A stretch of 64,000 nt of DNA, from contig NZ_CP029550.1 in NCBI RefSeq assembly GCF_003173715.1, forward strand, positions 868,001 through 932,000. The letters run 5' to 3'. Each line of letters begins with the position of its first letter. Positions within the stretch are counted from its first letter, which is position 1. The notes below the pieces were generated by a model, which made no database searches, was not told the origin of the DNA, and worked only from the letters and a program-made list of their open reading frames with translations. Shown here one piece after another: positions 8,582 to 19,002 of the stretch. Origin of the DNA: Methylobacterium durans. GTDB lineage: Bacteria > Pseudomonadota > Alphaproteobacteria > Rhizobiales > Beijerinckiaceae. The position numbers and the translations under genes are program-made.

Positions 8582-11500
8582 ATGCGTTTTGCCCATTTCT
8601 TCGTCGATCGCCCGATCTTCGCGTCGGTCACGTCGATCATCTTCCTGATCCTCGGCTACGTCGCCTACGCGTCGCTGCCGGTCTCGCAATATCCCGAGAT
8701 CGTGCCGCCGACCGTGACGGTGCGCGCCTCCTTCCCCGGCGCCAACGCCGAGACGGTGGCGGCCACCATCGCGACGCCGATCGAGCAGGAGATCAACGGC
8801 GTCGACAACATGCTCTACATGACGTCGCTCTCCACGAACGACGGCAACATGCAGCTGACCGTGACGTTCAAGGTCGGCACAAACCTCGATATCGCGAACG
8901 TGCTGGTGCAGAACCGGCTCTCGGTGGCCCAGCCCCGCCTGCCTCCGGACGTGCGCAACCTCGGCGTCACCGTCCGCAAGGCCTCGCCCGACCTGATGCT
9001 GGTCGTGCACCTGCTCTCGCCGAACAAGACCTACGACCAGAACTACCTGGCCAATTACATCTACCTGAACATCCGCGACGAGATGCTCCGCCTCGACGGC
9101 GTCGGCGACATCACGATCTTCGGCGGCAACGAGTACGCCGAGCGCATCTGGCTCGATCCGGACAAGCTCGCGGCCTACGGGCTCTCCACCACCGACGTGA
9201 CCGGCGCGCTGCAGGAGCAGAACGTCCAGGTCGCGGCGGGCGCCCTCGGCGCGCCGCCGGCGCCGACCTCCAGCGCCTTCCAGCTCGTGGTGCAGTCGCA
9301 GGGGCGGTTCCAGACGCCCGACGAGTTCGCCAGCGTGATCGTCAAGGCGCGCGACGGGCGCCTCGTGCGCCTGAAGGACATCGCCCGCGTCGAGATGGGC
9401 CAGAAGGACTACACGACGAACTCCTTCCTCAACGCGACGCCCGCGGTCGGCATCGGCGCCTTCCAGCGTCCCGGCACGAACGCGCTCGCCGCCGCCGCCT
9501 CGGTGAAGGCGACGATGGAGCGGCTGAAGGGCAACTTCCCGCCCGACGTCGAGTACCGCATCGCCTACAACCCGACCGAGTTCATCGAGGAATCGATCCA
9601 CGAGGTCTACAAGACGCTGTTCGAGGCGGTCGCCCTCGTCGTCATCGTGGTGCTCGTCTTCCTGCAGAGCTGGCGGACCGCGCTGATCCCGGTGATCGCG
9701 ATTCCGGTCTCCCTCGTCGGCACCTTCGCGGTGATGGCCGCGCTCGGCTTCTCGCTCAACAACCTGACCCTGTTCGGGCTGGTGCTCGCCATCGGCATCG
9801 TGGTCGACGACGCCATCGTCGTGGTGGAGAACGTCGAGCGCAACATGGCCGAGGGGCTCTCGCCCGGCGAGGCCGCGCACAAGACCATGGACGAGGTCGG
9901 CGGCGCCGTCGTCGCCATCGCGCTCGTGCTCGCGGCCGTGTTCATCCCGACCGCCTTCATCCCCGGCATCTCGGGCCAGTTCTACAAGCAGTTCGCGCTC
10001 ACCATCGCGGCCTCGACCATCATCTCGGCCTTCAACTCGCTGACGCTGTCGCCCGCGCTCTGCAAGCTGCTCCTGAAGCCGCACCACGCACACAAGCCGC
10101 CGAGATTCTTCCTGGCGCGCTTCGTGAACTGGCTGGCCAACGGCTTCAACAAGGCCTTCGACAAGCTCTCGCACGGCTACGCCGCGACGATCCGCTTCCT
10201 CACAGCGAACGCGATCGGCCTGATCGCCATGCTGCTGATCTACGCGGCCTCGATCGCCGGGACGCTGCACCTCGCCCACACGACGCCGACCGGCTTCATC
10301 CCGGACCAGGATCAGGGCTACCTGATCGGCGTGGTGCAATTGCCCTCCGGCGCCTCCCTCGACCGCACCACCGCCGTCGTGAACAAGGCCGCCGAGATCG
10401 CCCGCGGGGTCGACGGGGTGACGAACACCGTCATCATCGCCGGCTTCGACGGCGCCACCTTCACGAACACCACCAACGCCGCGGTGATGTTCCTGACGCT
10501 CAAGAACGCCAAGGAGCGCGCATCCCAGGGCCGCAGCGCCGCCGTCATCACCGGCGACGTGCTCAAGGCCACCGCCGGCATCCAGGAGGCGCGGATCATC
10601 GTGATCCCGCCGCCCCCGGTGCGCGGCCTCGGCACGGGCGGCGGCTTCAAGATGCAGGTCGAGAGCCGGCAATCCTCGGAGATCGGCCCGCTGCTCGCGG
10701 CGGTGGGCGAGCTTGTCGGCCAAGCCAACCAGAGCAACGAGGTGCAGCGGGTCTTCACGACCTTCGGCAACGACACGCCGCAGCTCTTCATCGACATCGA
10801 CCGCACGGTCGCGCGGATGCTCGACGTGCCGCTCGCCAACGTGTTCTCGACGCTGCAATCGAACCTCGGCGGCGCCTACGTGAACGACTTCAACACGCTC
10901 GGCCGCATCTATCAGGTCCGCGTGCAGGCCGACGCGCCCTTCCGCGTCAGCCAGGAGGACATCACGCAGCTCAAGGTCCGCTCCTCGACCGGGGCGCTGG
11001 TGCCGATGGGCACGCTCGCGCAGATCCGCGAGATCACGGGCCCGCAGATCGTGCAGCGGTTCAACCTGTTCTACTCGGTGCCGATCCAGGGCACCGCCAA
11101 GCCCGGCATCTCGACGGGCCAGGCGCTCGACGCGATGGAGCAGATGGCCCAGAAGGCGCTGCCCGGCGGCTACGCCTACGACTGGACCGAGATCGCCTTC
11201 CAGCAGAAGGCGGCGGGCGGCACCGCCATCTACGTGTTCGCCCTCGGCGTGCTCCTCGTCTTCCTCGTGCTCGCCGCGCAGTACGAATCCTGGGCGCTGC
11301 CGCTCGCGATCATCCTCGTGGTGCCGACAGGCGTGCTCGCCGCCCTGTTCGGGGTGCAGCTGAGAGGACAGGACAACAACATCCTGACCCAGATCGGGCT
11401 GATCGTGCTGATCGGCCTCGCCGCCAAGAACGCGATCCTGATCGTGGAATTCGCCCACCAGATCGAGGAGAGCGAGCACAAGGGGCCGGTGGCCGCGGCC

Positions 11501-11794
11501 GTCGAGGCCTGCCGCCTGCGCCTGCGCCCGATCCTGATGACGGCCTTCGCCTTCATCCTCGGCGTGCTGCCCCTCGTGGTCGCGACGGGCCCCGGCGCCG
11601 AGATGCGACAGGCGCTCGGCACCGCCGTGTTCTTCGGCATGATCGGCGCCACCTTCTTCGGCCTGTTCCTGACGCCGGTCTTCTACGTGGTGATCCGCAA
11701 CGTGCTGATCTGGGTGGCGAAGAAGCGCGGCAAGGACCCGCAGAACACGACACCCGACAAGCACGACCCGCACGCGAGGCCGGCCCACCCGTAG
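8582..11794 (+). CDS. RND multidrug efflux permease (HAE-1, AcrB/MexB type)
   Basis: A 1070-residue inner-membrane proton/drug antiporter of normal length. It has 12 predicted membrane segments in two halves, each with a large periplasmic loop. Proton-relay residues are present: the Asp pair in AIGIVVDDAIVVVENV near residue 407 and Lys in GLAAKNAILIVEFA in the second half. Other hallmarks are MRFAHFFVDRPIFASV at the start and GFIPDQDQGYL. Substrate range cannot be told from sequence. It is transcribed with the adaptor upstream and ends before a strong hairpin at 11820. Confidence 0.92.
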   Translation: MRFAHFFVDRPIFASVTSIIFLILGYVAYASLPVSQYPEIVPPTVTVRASFPGANAETVAATIATPIEQEINGVDNMLYMTSLSTNDGNMQLTVTFKVGTNLDIANVLVQNRLSVAQPRLPPDVRNLGVTVRKASPDLMLVVHLLSPNKTYDQNYLANYIYLNIRDEMLRLDGVGDITIFGGNEYAERIWLDPDKLAAYGLSTTDVTGALQEQNVQVAAGALGAPPAPTSSAFQLVVQSQGRFQTPDEFASVIVKARDGRLVRLKDIARVEMGQKDYTTNSFLNATPAVGIGAFQRPGTNALAAAASVKATMERLKGNFPPDVEYRIAYNPTEFIEESIHEVYKTLFEAVALVVIVVLVFLQSWRTALIPVIAIPVSLVGTFAVMAALGFSLNNLTLFGLVLAIGIVVDDAIVVVENVERNMAEGLSPGEAAHKTMDEVGGAVVAIALVLAAVFIPTAFIPGISGQFYKQFALTIAASTIISAFNSLTLSPALCKLLLKPHHAHKPPRFFLARFVNWLANGFNKAFDKLSHGYAATIRFLTANAIGLIAMLLIYAASIAGTLHLAHTTPTGFIPDQDQGYLIGVVQLPSGASLDRTTAVVNKAAEIARGVDGVTNTVIIAGFDGATFTNTTNAAVMFLTLKNAKERASQGRSAAVITGDVLKATAGIQEARIIVIPPPPVRGLGTGGGFKMQVESRQSSEIGPLLAAVGELVGQANQSNEVQRVFTTFGNDTPQLFIDIDRTVARMLDVPLANVFSTLQSNLGGAYVNDFNTLGRIYQVRVQADAPFRVSQEDITQLKVRSSTGALVPMGTLAQIREITGPQIVQRFNLFYSVPIQGTAKPGISTGQALDAMEQMAQKALPGGYAYDWTEIAFQQKAAGGTAIYVFALGVLLVFLVLAAQYESWALPLAIILVVPTGVLAALFGVQLRGQDNNILTQIGLIVLIGLAAKNAILIVEFAHQIEESEHKGPVAAAVEACRLRLRPILMTAFAFILGVLPLVVATGPGAEMRQALGTAVFFGMIGATFFGLFLTPVFYVVIRNVLIWVAKKRGKDPQNTTPDKHDPHARPAHP

Positions 11795-11819
11795 CGCGGG
11801 CCGCTCGGCGCCTCACCTC

Positions 11820-11862
11820 GCGGCCCCGCCCCCGTGTCGATTCGGCACCGGGGCGGGGCCGC
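11820..11862 (+). terminator. Strong hairpin after the RND efflux operon
   Basis: A perfect 13-bp GC stem (GCGGCCCCGCCCC pairing with GGGGCGGGGCCGC) with a 17-base loop, starting 26 bp after the permease stop. Only a short T-run follows. Confidence 0.6.
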
Positions 11863-11918
11863 AACCGTTTCGGGCGCCCCGCATTGACCGCCCTGGTGGG
11901 CGTTGATCGGGGTGTCGT

Positions 11919-12929
11919 ATGGCGCGTGTGGCAGTCGTGACGGGGGGAACGTCGGGGATCGGGCTCGCGACGGCCCATCTCTTCGCCGCCCGCGGCTGGT
12001 CGGTCGCCGTGATCGCCCGCGATCAGGGGCGCCTCGATGCGGCCGAGGCGGCGCTCTCGGCCTACGGCCGTCCCGTCCTGGCGATCTCGGCCGACGTCGC
12101 CGACGCGCAAGCGGTCGACGCGGCGGCGGAGCGGATCGAGCAGGAGCTCGGGCCGATCCGAGCCTGGATCAACAACGCGATGTCGACGGTGGTGAGCCCG
12201 GCCGACAAGATCGCGCCCGACGAGTACCGGCGGGTCACCGAGACCACCTATCTGAGCCAGGTCTTCGGCACGCTCGCGGCGCTGCGCCACATGAAGAAGC
12301 GCGACCGCGGCGCCATCGTGCAGGTCTCCTCCGGCCTCGGCATCCGGGCCGCGCCGCTCCAGGCGCCCTATTGCGCGGCGAAGTTCGCGGTCTCGGGCTT
12401 CACGGATTCCCTGCGCGCCGAGCTGATCCACGACAGCGTCGATGTCTCGCTCACCGTCGTCTACCTGCCCGCCGTCAACACCCCGCAATTCAACTGGGCG
12501 CGCACCCGCACGGGGCACGGGCAGAACGCGCCCGACCCCGTCTTCGACCCCCGTCTCTGCGCGGAGGCGATCCACTTCGCGGTCGAGCATCCCCGCCGCG
12601 AGATCTGGGTCGGGCGCTCCTCGCTGATGATGGCCCTGGCGCAGGGGCTGGCGCCGGGCTTTGCCGATCGCAAGGCGGCCGAGGCGTGGGAGAGCCAACT
12701 CGAGGAGCGCCCGGTGCCGGACCGGGACGGCAACCTGTTCGAGCCGGTGCCCGGCAACGTCGGCACGGACGGGCGCTTCGGCGATCGCACGCGGCGCACG
12801 CGCTCCGAGTTCTGGACGAGCCGCGAGCGGGACCTCGTGGTGCTGGGCCTCGCCGGGGTGGCGGCCATCGGCGTCGCGGGGCTGGCCGCCGCGGCGCGGG
12901 CGCCCCGCCGTCTCCTCGGGCGCCGGTAG
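11919..12929 (+). CDS. Short-chain dehydrogenase/reductase with C-terminal membrane segment
   Basis: A 336-residue classical SDR. The NAD(P) loop TGGTSGIG is at 8-15, WINNA is in the NNAG position, and the catalytic YCAAK has Y151 and K155, with SS at about 137-138. The N-terminal 250 residues form the Rossmann enzyme. The tail (about 304-328) is a hydrophobic Ala/Gly/Val segment followed by RAPRRLLGRR, so the protein may be tail-anchored in the inner membrane. The substrate is unknown. It stands alone between a terminator and the zinc-ribbon gene. Confidence 0.8.
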   Translation: MARVAVVTGGTSGIGLATAHLFAARGWSVAVIARDQGRLDAAEAALSAYGRPVLAISADVADAQAVDAAAERIEQELGPIRAWINNAMSTVVSPADKIAPDEYRRVTETTYLSQVFGTLAALRHMKKRDRGAIVQVSSGLGIRAAPLQAPYCAAKFAVSGFTDSLRAELIHDSVDVSLTVVYLPAVNTPQFNWARTRTGHGQNAPDPVFDPRLCAEAIHFAVEHPRREIWVGRSSLMMALAQGLAPGFADRKAAEAWESQLEERPVPDRDGNLFEPVPGNVGTDGRFGDRTRRTRSEFWTSRERDLVVLGLAGVAAIGVAGLAAAARAPRRLLGRR

Positions 12930-13010
12930 CCGTCGGCCCCGTGCATTCGGACGGCGCCCCTGCTAGGTCATCCCCGACAGCCTTCATCGACACCTGCCGC
13001 GAGACGCTTC

Positions 13011-13876
13011 GTGCCCGGATACCTGCCCTTCGCGGGCGCCCTCAAGCTACCGGCCTATACCTGCGACAATTGCGGGTTCTGGCAGCGCCATTTCGAGGCG
13101 CCTCCGCAATGCCCGATGTGTCTCGATGCCCGACACGTCGTGCCGCAGGACGGCTGGCGGTTCTGGAGCGAGCGGCAGGCGCAGGAGCGCTTCCCTGCCA
13201 CTGGCAGGAACTCGAGCCGGGCATCTGGCGCTTCTGGAACGAGCCGGTCTCCGGGATCGGCCCGAGCGCCTACCTGATCCGGACGGAGAACGGGAACATG
13301 GGCTTCGAGGCCTGCCCGGTCTTCAGCGAGGCGGCGCTCGATCACATCGCGAGCCTCGGCGGCATGCAGGTCCTGTCGGCCTCGCACCCGCATTCCTACG
13401 GCGCCCTGGTGCAGCTGCAGGATCGGTTCGACCCGGAACTCTGCCTGCCGGCGGCGGACTTCACGTGGAGCGCGGCGCTGCAGGTCTCCTGGCCCTACGA
13501 CGATTTCCTGGAGCCGCTGCCGGGGCTGGAGCTTCACCGCACGGCCGGCCATTTCGACGGCCACGCCGTCCTGTTCGACCGCGCGCGGAAGATCCTGTTC
13601 TGCGGCGATGCCCTGAAGTTCGAGCTCGACCCGAGCGATGTCCGGACCGCCCTGACGATCTCGGCCCACAAGGCGTTCGTGCGCGGGGTCCCCCTGACGG
13701 TCAACGAGCTCCGCCGCTACCGGGACGTGTTCGAGAGGCTCGATTTCACCCAGACCTGGACGCCCTTCGAGCCGGCGGCCAATTGCGGACGGGCCGAGGT
13801 GCTGGCGCTCATCGACCGGATGCTCGGCACCCGTCCCCACGCGGCCCCGGTGCCGCTGGACAGCCTGAGGGGATAG
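13011..13876 (+). pseudogene. Zinc-ribbon/metallo-beta-lactamase-fold protein, frameshifted
   Basis: Two overlapping frames make one protein. Residues 1-62 carry a four-cysteine zinc ribbon (C18, C21, C34, C37 in CDNCGF and CPMC). The downstream frame carries a lactamase-like fold of about 225 residues with ASHPHSYGALVQL, TAGHFDGHAV, FCGDALKFEL and SAHKAF in the metal-ligand positions, though the first HxHxDH motif is degenerate. The frames meet at the C-run 13193-13195; one extra C restores ERFPCHWQELEPG and gives 288 residues. The function is unknown. It could be a real pseudogene or a homopolymer sequence error. Confidence 0.65.
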
Positions 13877-13879
13877 GCG

Positions 13880-14010
13880 ACCGCCCACCTCTCCCGTCCG
13901 GGAGAGGTCGAGTGCGCGTCAGCGCACCGGGTGAGGGATCAGGCTCTTCCGGATCTGTCGCACCCCTCCCCCCAGCCCTCTCCCGAACGGGAGAAGGAGC
14001 CCGCGCTCAT
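13880..14010. repeat. Intergenic palindromic repeat element
   Basis: Two short palindromes flank a spacer: CCTCTCCCGTCCGGGAGAGG near 13889 and CCCTCTCCCGAACGGGAGAA near 13977. The spacer reads GTGCGCGTCAGCGCACCGGG. This layout matches dispersed intergenic repeats common in GC-rich Rhizobiales genomes. It lies between convergent genes and may also end their transcripts. Confidence 0.5.
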
Positions 14011-14036
14011 CTCGGGCGCGGCGGTGTGGGACCCCC

Positions 14037-14531
14037 TTATTCCTCCGGCGGCAGTCGCAGCGACGCCAGGACCACGCGGCAGGCCCTCAGATCGGCGAGG
14101 GCCGCTGCGAGCGCGGCCCGGCCGGTGTCGGCCACGGCGTTCCGCGCCGGCTCCCCGGCGCTCGAATCCTGCCCCGGCTCGGTCTCCAGCGGCGAGGGAG
14201 CGTCCGCAGCGGCCTCGCCGCGGCCGACCGCCTGCACGAAGCGCACGCCGTGCTCGCGCAGCACCCGCTGCGCGCCGCGGATCGTGTAGCCCTGACCGTG
14301 CAGGAGCTGGCGCACGCCGCGCAGGAGGTCGACGTCGGCGGGGCGGTAGTAGCGGCGGCCGCCCGCCCGCTTGACCGGACGGATCTGCGAGAAGCGCGTC
14401 TCCCAGAACCGCAGGACGTGCTGGGGCACGTCGAGATGGTCGGAGACTTCCTTGATCGTGCGGAAGGCGTCCGGCGCCTTCTCGGCGCGGGCGGCGCCCT
14501 CGACATCCTCGGTCACGGCTGCGAGCGGCAT
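14037..14531 (-). CDS. MerR-family transcriptional regulator (ihfA-linked)
   Basis: A 164-residue regulator. Residues about 22-92 form a MerR winged helix: [20 protein letters not shown], then WETRF and [17 protein letters not shown]. The C-terminal part is Ala-rich and lacks clear metal-binding cysteines, unlike classical MerR sensors. It lies 73 bp downstream of ihfA, the place this MerR type usually holds in alphaproteobacteria. It is probably co-transcribed from the plsX-fabH-ihfA side; its targets are unknown. Confidence 0.85.
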   Translation of the reverse strand: MPLAAVTEDVEGAARAEKAPDAFRTIKEVSDHLDVPQHVLRFWETRFSQIRPVKRAGGRRYYRPADVDLLRGVRQLLHGQGYTIRGAQRVLREHGVRFVQAVGRGEAAADAPSPLETEPGQDSSAGEPARNAVADTGRAALAAALADLRACRVVLASLRLPPEE

Positions 14532-14604
14532 GGTCGCTCCCCTTCCCTACCGGCCGGCCGGGCGCGGACGTTGAACCGTTCGTCGCAGCCGGAACAGGTT
14601 CGCG

Positions 14605-14928
14605 TCAATCGTCGCTGTCGGTGTGATCGGCGCCGTTCATCCCGTTGATCCGCGCCTTCAGCACGTTCGACGGCTTGAACACCATGACCTGCCGCGGCTC
14701 GATCGCCACCTCGACGCCGGTCTTCGGGTTGCGGCCGACGCGCTTGCCCTTGCTGCGCACCACGAAGGACCCGAACGAGGACAGCTTCACGGTCTCTCCC
14801 TGCGCGAGACAGGTGCAGATCTCCGACAGCACGGTCTCGACCAGGGCCGCCGATTCCGTCCGCGAGAGACCAACCTGCTGGTAGACGGCCTCGCTCAGAT
14901 CGGCGCGTGTGACCGTCTTTCCCGTCAT
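14605..14928 (-). CDS. ihfA: Integration host factor subunit alpha
   Basis: A 107-residue HU/IHF-family DNA-bending protein. [20 protein letters not shown], then the beta-arm [22 protein letters not shown], is diagnostic, and the N-terminal [20 protein letters not shown] fits the alpha subunit. Its partner, IHF beta, is not in the window. It lies between fabH and the MerR gene. IHF bends DNA at promoters, origins and recombination sites. Confidence 0.93.
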   Translation of the reverse strand: MTGKTVTRADLSEAVYQQVGLSRTESAALVETVLSEICTCLAQGETVKLSSFGSFVVRSKGKRVGRNPKTGVEVAIEPRQVMVFKPSNVLKARINGMNGADHTDSDD

Positions 14929-15078
14929 GCGTTTCCCCCTCGGCGATTCGACGCTTGTGGCGTATCTCTATGATCCGGCACGCTAATCCGCGTTGTACCC
15001 CGGGTCAACCGCGGCCCTGGCGAGAGATTCCGGAAAATCAATCCCGGACCATTGCGCAACGCCAGCGATGGCGGGGGC

Positions 15079-16056
15079 TCACCAGCGGATCAGTGCGGCA
15101 CCCCAGGTGAAGCCGCCGCCGATCGCCTCGATCATCACGAGGTCGCCCTCGCGGATGCGCCCGTCCTTGCGGGCGACGTCGAGGGCGAGCGGGATCGAGG
15201 CGGCCGAGGTGTTGCCGTGCCGGTCGACCGTCAGCACCACCTTCTCGCGGGCGATGCCGAGCTTGTCCGCCGATGCCTCGATGATCCGGCGGTTGGCCTG
15301 GTGCGGCACGAACCAGTCCAGCTCCCCGGCGCCGAGCCCCGCGCGCCGGAAGGCATCCTCGATCACGTCGGTGACCGAACCCACCGCGAAGCGGAACACC
15401 TCGCGGCCCTCCATGCGCAGCCGGCCGGTGGTTCCGGTGGTGCCCGGCCCGCCATCGACGTAGAGCTTCGAGCGGTGGCGCCCGTCCGAGCGCAGGCTCG
15501 CGCTGAGCACGCCCCGGTCCGCGTTCGTGCCGGCGCCCTCGCGGGCCTCCAGCACGATCGCACCCGCCCCGTCCCCGAACAGGACGCAGGTGGTGCGGTC
15601 CTCCCAGTCGAGGATGCGCGAGAACGTCTCGGCGCCGACCACGAGGGCGCGCTTCGCGGCCCCGGTCGTCAGGAACTTGTCGGCCGTGGTGACGGCGTAG
15701 ACGAAGCCGGCGCAGACCGCCTGCAGGTCGAAGGCGGCGCCCTGGTGGATGCCGAGCCCCGCCTGGATCTGCGTCGCCGTGGAAGGGAAGGTGTGGTCGG
15801 GCGTCGAGGTGGCGCAGATGACGAGGTCGATGTCCTCGGGCCCGAGCCCCGCCTCGTCGAGCGCAGCCCGCGCCGCCCGCGTGCCGAGCACCGACGTGCT
15901 CTCGCTCTCGTCCGCGAGGTGACGTTGGCGGATGCCGGTGCGCTGGACGATCCAGTCGTCCGAGGTGTCGACGCGCGTCGCGAGCTCGTCGTTCGTCACG
16001 GCCCGCGCCGGGAGGGCCGAGCCGCAGCCGACGATGACGGAACGCAGGGCTACCAT
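15079..16056 (-). CDS. fabH: 3-oxoacyl-ACP synthase III
   Basis: A 325-residue beta-ketoacyl-ACP synthase III, which starts type II fatty-acid synthesis by condensing acetyl-CoA with malonyl-ACP. The catalytic triad is visible as C115 ([12 protein letters not shown]), H252 (VPHQANRRI) and N282 ([10 protein letters not shown]). The glycine-rich end [13 protein letters not shown] is typical. Length is normal. It follows plsX by 22 bp, so the two are co-transcribed. Confidence 0.95.
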   Translation of the reverse strand: MVALRSVIVGCGSALPARAVTNDELATRVDTSDDWIVQRTGIRQRHLADESESTSVLGTRAARAALDEAGLGPEDIDLVICATSTPDHTFPSTATQIQAGLGIHQGAAFDLQAVCAGFVYAVTTADKFLTTGAAKRALVVGAETFSRILDWEDRTTCVLFGDGAGAIVLEAREGAGTNADRGVLSASLRSDGRHRSKLYVDGGPGTTGTTGRLRMEGREVFRFAVGSVTDVIEDAFRRAGLGAGELDWFVPHQANRRIIEASADKLGIAREKVVLTVDRHGNTSAASIPLALDVARKDGRIREGDLVMIEAIGGGFTWGAALIRW

Positions 16057-16078
16057 GAGGATCCTTCTCCCGCCGGTC

Positions 16079-17113
16079 TCAAGCGGACACCACCGCGGGC
16101 GTCTGGTCGAGCATGTCGCGGATCGTGCGCATCAGGTCGTGGCGGGCCATGTCGTGGGCAAGGTCGATCGCCGCAGCGAAGCCTTGCGCGTTCTCGGAGC
16201 CGTGGCTCTTGATGACGATGCCCTCGAGCCCGAGGAAGACGCCGCCATTGGCGCGGCTCGGGTTCATCTTCTCGCGGAGCGCCCGGAACGCGCGGCGGGC
16301 GAACAGGTATCCGATCTTGGCGGACAGGGTACGGCTCATGGCCGAGCGGAGATAGGACCCGATCTGCTTGGCGGTGCCCTCCGCGGTCTTGAGCGCGATG
16401 TTGCCGGTGAAGCCTTCCGTCACCACCACGTCGACGGTGCCGCGGCCGAGATCCGTGCCCTCCACGAAGCCGTGATAGGCGAAATTCGGCAGCTCCATCT
16501 CGCGCAGCAGCCGGGCCGCTTCCTTGACCGCCTCGTTGCCCTTCATCTCCTCGGTGCCGACATTGAGGAGGCCGACCGTCGGCCGGTCGAGATCGAACAC
16601 GATCCGGGCCATGGCGGAGCCCATCACCGCCATCTCGACGAGGTGCTCGGCATCGGTGCCGATCGTGGCGCCGACGTCGAGCACCACGCTCTCGCCGCGG
16701 ATCGTCGGCCACAGGCAGGCGATGGCCGGACGCTCGATGCCGGACATCGTCTTGAGGCAGATCTTCGACATCGCCATCAGGGCGCCGGTGTTGCCGGCGG
16801 AGACGCAGGCGTCGGCCTGCCCGTCGCGCACCGCCTGGATCGCCTGCCACATCGAGGACTTGCCGCGGCCCTGGCGTACGGCCTGGCTCGGCTTGTCGTC
16901 CATCGCCACGGAGAACGTGGTGTGGCGGATCTCGACGGCCCCCTTCAGGCGCGGCTCGGCCTCGACGAGGGGCCGGATCACGGCCTCGTCCCCGAACATG
17001 ATGAAGGTCGTCTCGGGATGCCGCTCACGGGCGAGAGCCGCGCCCGGCACGACGGTCGACGGCCCGTGGTCGCCGCCCATGGCGTCGAGCGAGATGCACA
17101 CGCGTTGTGACAT
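16079..17113 (-). CDS. plsX: Phosphate acyltransferase PlsX
   Basis: A 344-residue peripheral enzyme that makes acyl-phosphate from acyl-ACP for PlsY in phosphatidic acid synthesis. It starts with [12 protein letters not shown], followed by [24 protein letters not shown] and [13 protein letters not shown], all PlsX hallmarks. The frame is open far upstream, but the ATG at 17113 begins the conserved domain. The order DUF177-plsX-fabH joins lipid initiation with envelope growth. Confidence 0.95.
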   Translation of the reverse strand: MSQRVCISLDAMGGDHGPSTVVPGAALARERHPETTFIMFGDEAVIRPLVEAEPRLKGAVEIRHTTFSVAMDDKPSQAVRQGRGKSSMWQAIQAVRDGQADACVSAGNTGALMAMSKICLKTMSGIERPAIACLWPTIRGESVVLDVGATIGTDAEHLVEMAVMGSAMARIVFDLDRPTVGLLNVGTEEMKGNEAVKEAARLLREMELPNFAYHGFVEGTDLGRGTVDVVVTEGFTGNIALKTAEGTAKQIGSYLRSAMSRTLSAKIGYLFARRAFRALREKMNPSRANGGVFLGLEGIVIKSHGSENAQGFAAAIDLAHDMARHDLMRTIRDMLDQTPAVVSA

Positions 17114-17253
17114 GGGTCCTGGGTCGCGGCCTCGTGCGGAGGGCTGCCGGGTCGCGGGGGCTCGCTCGGATCGAGGGGTCCGCCCGGCGCCGCGGAAAAT
17201 AGCGATCCGCGGCGGACGGGCAAACGAAATCTGAGACCGGGCCGGATCCGAGC

Positions 17254-17784
17254 CTATTCCGGACCCCGCGCTCCGCCGCGCAGGCGGGCAAGCGCGGCGA
17301 AGGGTTTCTCCGCCTCGTCCTCCCGCCGCTCCTCGAACGCGATGCCGGGCTTGCGCGGGTAGGGATCGAGGCCGAGCGCCAGGAACTCGGCGGTGAGCGC
17401 GCCGAAATCGATGCGCCCGTTCACGATCGGGTCGGGCAGCTCGACATCCTCCGCGTCGGTTCCGACGAGCTGATCGGCGCTGGTGAAGTCGACCTCGACC
17501 GGCTCGACGACCCGCGATTCGAAGGGGTCGAGGCTCACCGTGCAGACCTGGGTGACCCAGGCCTCGACGCTTCCCGTGACGCGGAGCTGGCTCGGCGACC
17601 CGTCGAGGTCGAACCGGCCGACGAGGTCGCGGATCGCCGGAATGCCGAAATCCCTGGCCAGCGCATCGCACTCGGCCTGGGTTGCCTCCACCGTCACGGC
17701 GCCGCGCCCCTGCGGCAGGCGCTCGACGTTCACGGAGCGGGTGAGCGGGCCGCCCTCGTGACGGTTCATCTCGCTGCGGGTCAT
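17254..17784 (-). CDS. DUF177 (YceD-like) protein
   Basis: A 176-residue DUF177 protein. The family core is visible: an N-terminal [11 protein letters not shown], a central [20 protein letters not shown] carrying the conserved Cys, then [14 protein letters not shown] and [20 protein letters not shown]. In many bacteria the homologue lies with rpmF and plsX and is linked to ribosome or 23S rRNA biogenesis; here rpmF is absent and plsX is next. Its start overlaps the stop of the gene before it by 4 bp, so translation is coupled. Confidence 0.85.
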   Translation of the reverse strand: MTRSEMNRHEGGPLTRSVNVERLPQGRGAVTVEATQAECDALARDFGIPAIRDLVGRFDLDGSPSQLRVTGSVEAWVTQVCTVSLDPFESRVVEPVEVDFTSADQLVGTDAEDVELPDPIVNGRIDFGALTAEFLALGLDPYPRKPGIAFEERREDEAEKPFAALARLRGGARGPE

Positions 17785-18329
17785 GCTGGGCCTCCGAACG
17801 CGTCCGGGTCGGGGAAGGGCGGGCCGGCGGCGAGGACCGTGTCGAGATCGGCCCGCGACAGGCCGTCGGCGGCCGCCGCCACGTAGGCCGCGAGCCCGGC
17901 GGCCGCTTCGGGTTCGTCGCGGCCGAGCACGTTGCGGGCGAGCGCCGCCATGAGTGCGGCCCGGTCATCCGCGTCGAGGGCGGCGTCATAGCCCTCGGCA
18001 CGCCCGTAGAAGGCGGCGCCGAGCTTCTTCATCCGCTTCGGGACGCCGAAATCGCCGACGCCCAGCTCGCGCAGGGACGCGTCGAGCTGCAGGAAGACCG
18101 AGTTCACCAGATCCTGCGCCACGTCCGCCGCCGGGGGCGGCAGCCGGTTCAGGCGGCGCAGCACCAGGATGACGTGCAGGCTGAGGCATTCGAAGCGGCC
18201 CTCGACCGTGTCCGGCACGCCGAGCCGCGTGTAGAGCCCGGCCTGCCGCGAGGCCTCGTTGATGCGCGCGTGAAGCTGCCGGATCGTGGCGCGGCGGTCG
18301 TCCGCGCGGCGGAAGAACCGGGCGATCAT
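17781..18329 (-). CDS. Ubiquinol-cytochrome c chaperone family protein
   Basis: A 182-residue homologue of the Cbp3/UQCC1 family, which assists cytochrome b assembly into the bc1 complex. Family features are [50 protein letters not shown] and [20 protein letters not shown]. The ATG at 18329 starts the family domain (MIARFF); the open frame beyond it is unrelated. It is the first gene of the leftward operon, divergent from the bamE-like gene. Confidence 0.88.
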   Translation of the reverse strand: MIARFFRRADDRRATIRQLHARINEASRQAGLYTRLGVPDTVEGRFECLSLHVILVLRRLNRLPPPAADVAQDLVNSVFLQLDASLRELGVGDFGVPKRMKKLGAAFYGRAEGYDAALDADDRAALMAALARNVLGRDEPEAAAGLAAYVAAAADGLSRADLDTVLAAGPPFPDPDAFGGPA

Positions 18330-18500
18330 CGGGCCGCCCCGGGCCGTCGCGCGAAGGGCGTGGGGTGTGGCCGAGCTTGCCTTGTCAAAACCATAACCCC
18401 GCGGTACGGCAACCCACGGCCAAGGCGCAAGCGTCCATCGGGCGTCTGCTGCCCGGGCCCGCATCCGTGTCTGGTTTGCCAACAGAATCAAGGGGGGCCG

Positions 18501-18995
18501 ATGTCGCGCCGTCTCGTCTCTGCGCTCGCTCGTCTCGCCGTGATCGGCGTGCTCGGCGCCGGCGTCTCCGGCTGCATCGGCGAAGATCTGCGGCACGGCT
18601 ACCAGATCGATCAGGCGGCCGTCGCGTCGATCAAGCCCGGCTCGAGCCCGGAGCAGGTCCTCCAGACGCTCGGCACCCCCTCGACGGTGTCCACGGTCGG
18701 CAACAAGTCCTGGTACTACATCTCCCAGAACACCCGCCGCACGGTGATGTTCCTCGGCGAGTCGGTGCAGGACCAGAAGGTGGTCGCAGTGTACTTCACC
18801 GGCGGCTTCAAGGTGGAGCGCGTGGCGCTCTACGGCCTGCAGGACGGGCGCATCTTCGACTTCATCGAGCGCACCACGCCGACGAGCGGCCAGGACCGGG
18901 CCTTCCTCAGCCAGCTCTTCCGCGGCCTGACCCGCTACGAGCCCTTCGGCGGCAACAGCGGCAGCCCGGCGCCCGGCGCCAACCGCGGCCTCTGA
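18501..18995 (+). CDS. bamE: BamE/OmlA-like outer-membrane lipoprotein
   Basis: A 164-residue lipoprotein of the SmpA/OmlA (BamE) family, an accessory part of the BAM complex that inserts outer-membrane proteins. A signal peptide ends at the lipobox GVSGC with C25. YQIDQAAVASIKPGSSPEQV and TLGTPSTVSTVGNKSWYYIS are family motifs. The ATG at 18501 follows a purine-rich AGGGGGG site. The C-terminal Gly/Pro/Ser tail is poorly conserved. Confidence 0.88.
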   Translation: MSRRLVSALARLAVIGVLGAGVSGCIGEDLRHGYQIDQAAVASIKPGSSPEQVLQTLGTPSTVSTVGNKSWYYISQNTRRTVMFLGESVQDQKVVAVYFTGGFKVERVALYGLQDGRIFDFIERTTPTSGQDRAFLSQLFRGLTRYEPFGGNSGSPAPGANRGL

Positions 18996-19002
18996 TCGCA
19001 GG

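Noticed and set aside
8384..11788. A 1134-codon open frame antisense to the RND permease
   Set aside because: It mirrors a strongly conserved gene in GC-rich DNA, is extremely rich in Arg, Asp and His, and has no recognisable domain. It is a shadow frame.
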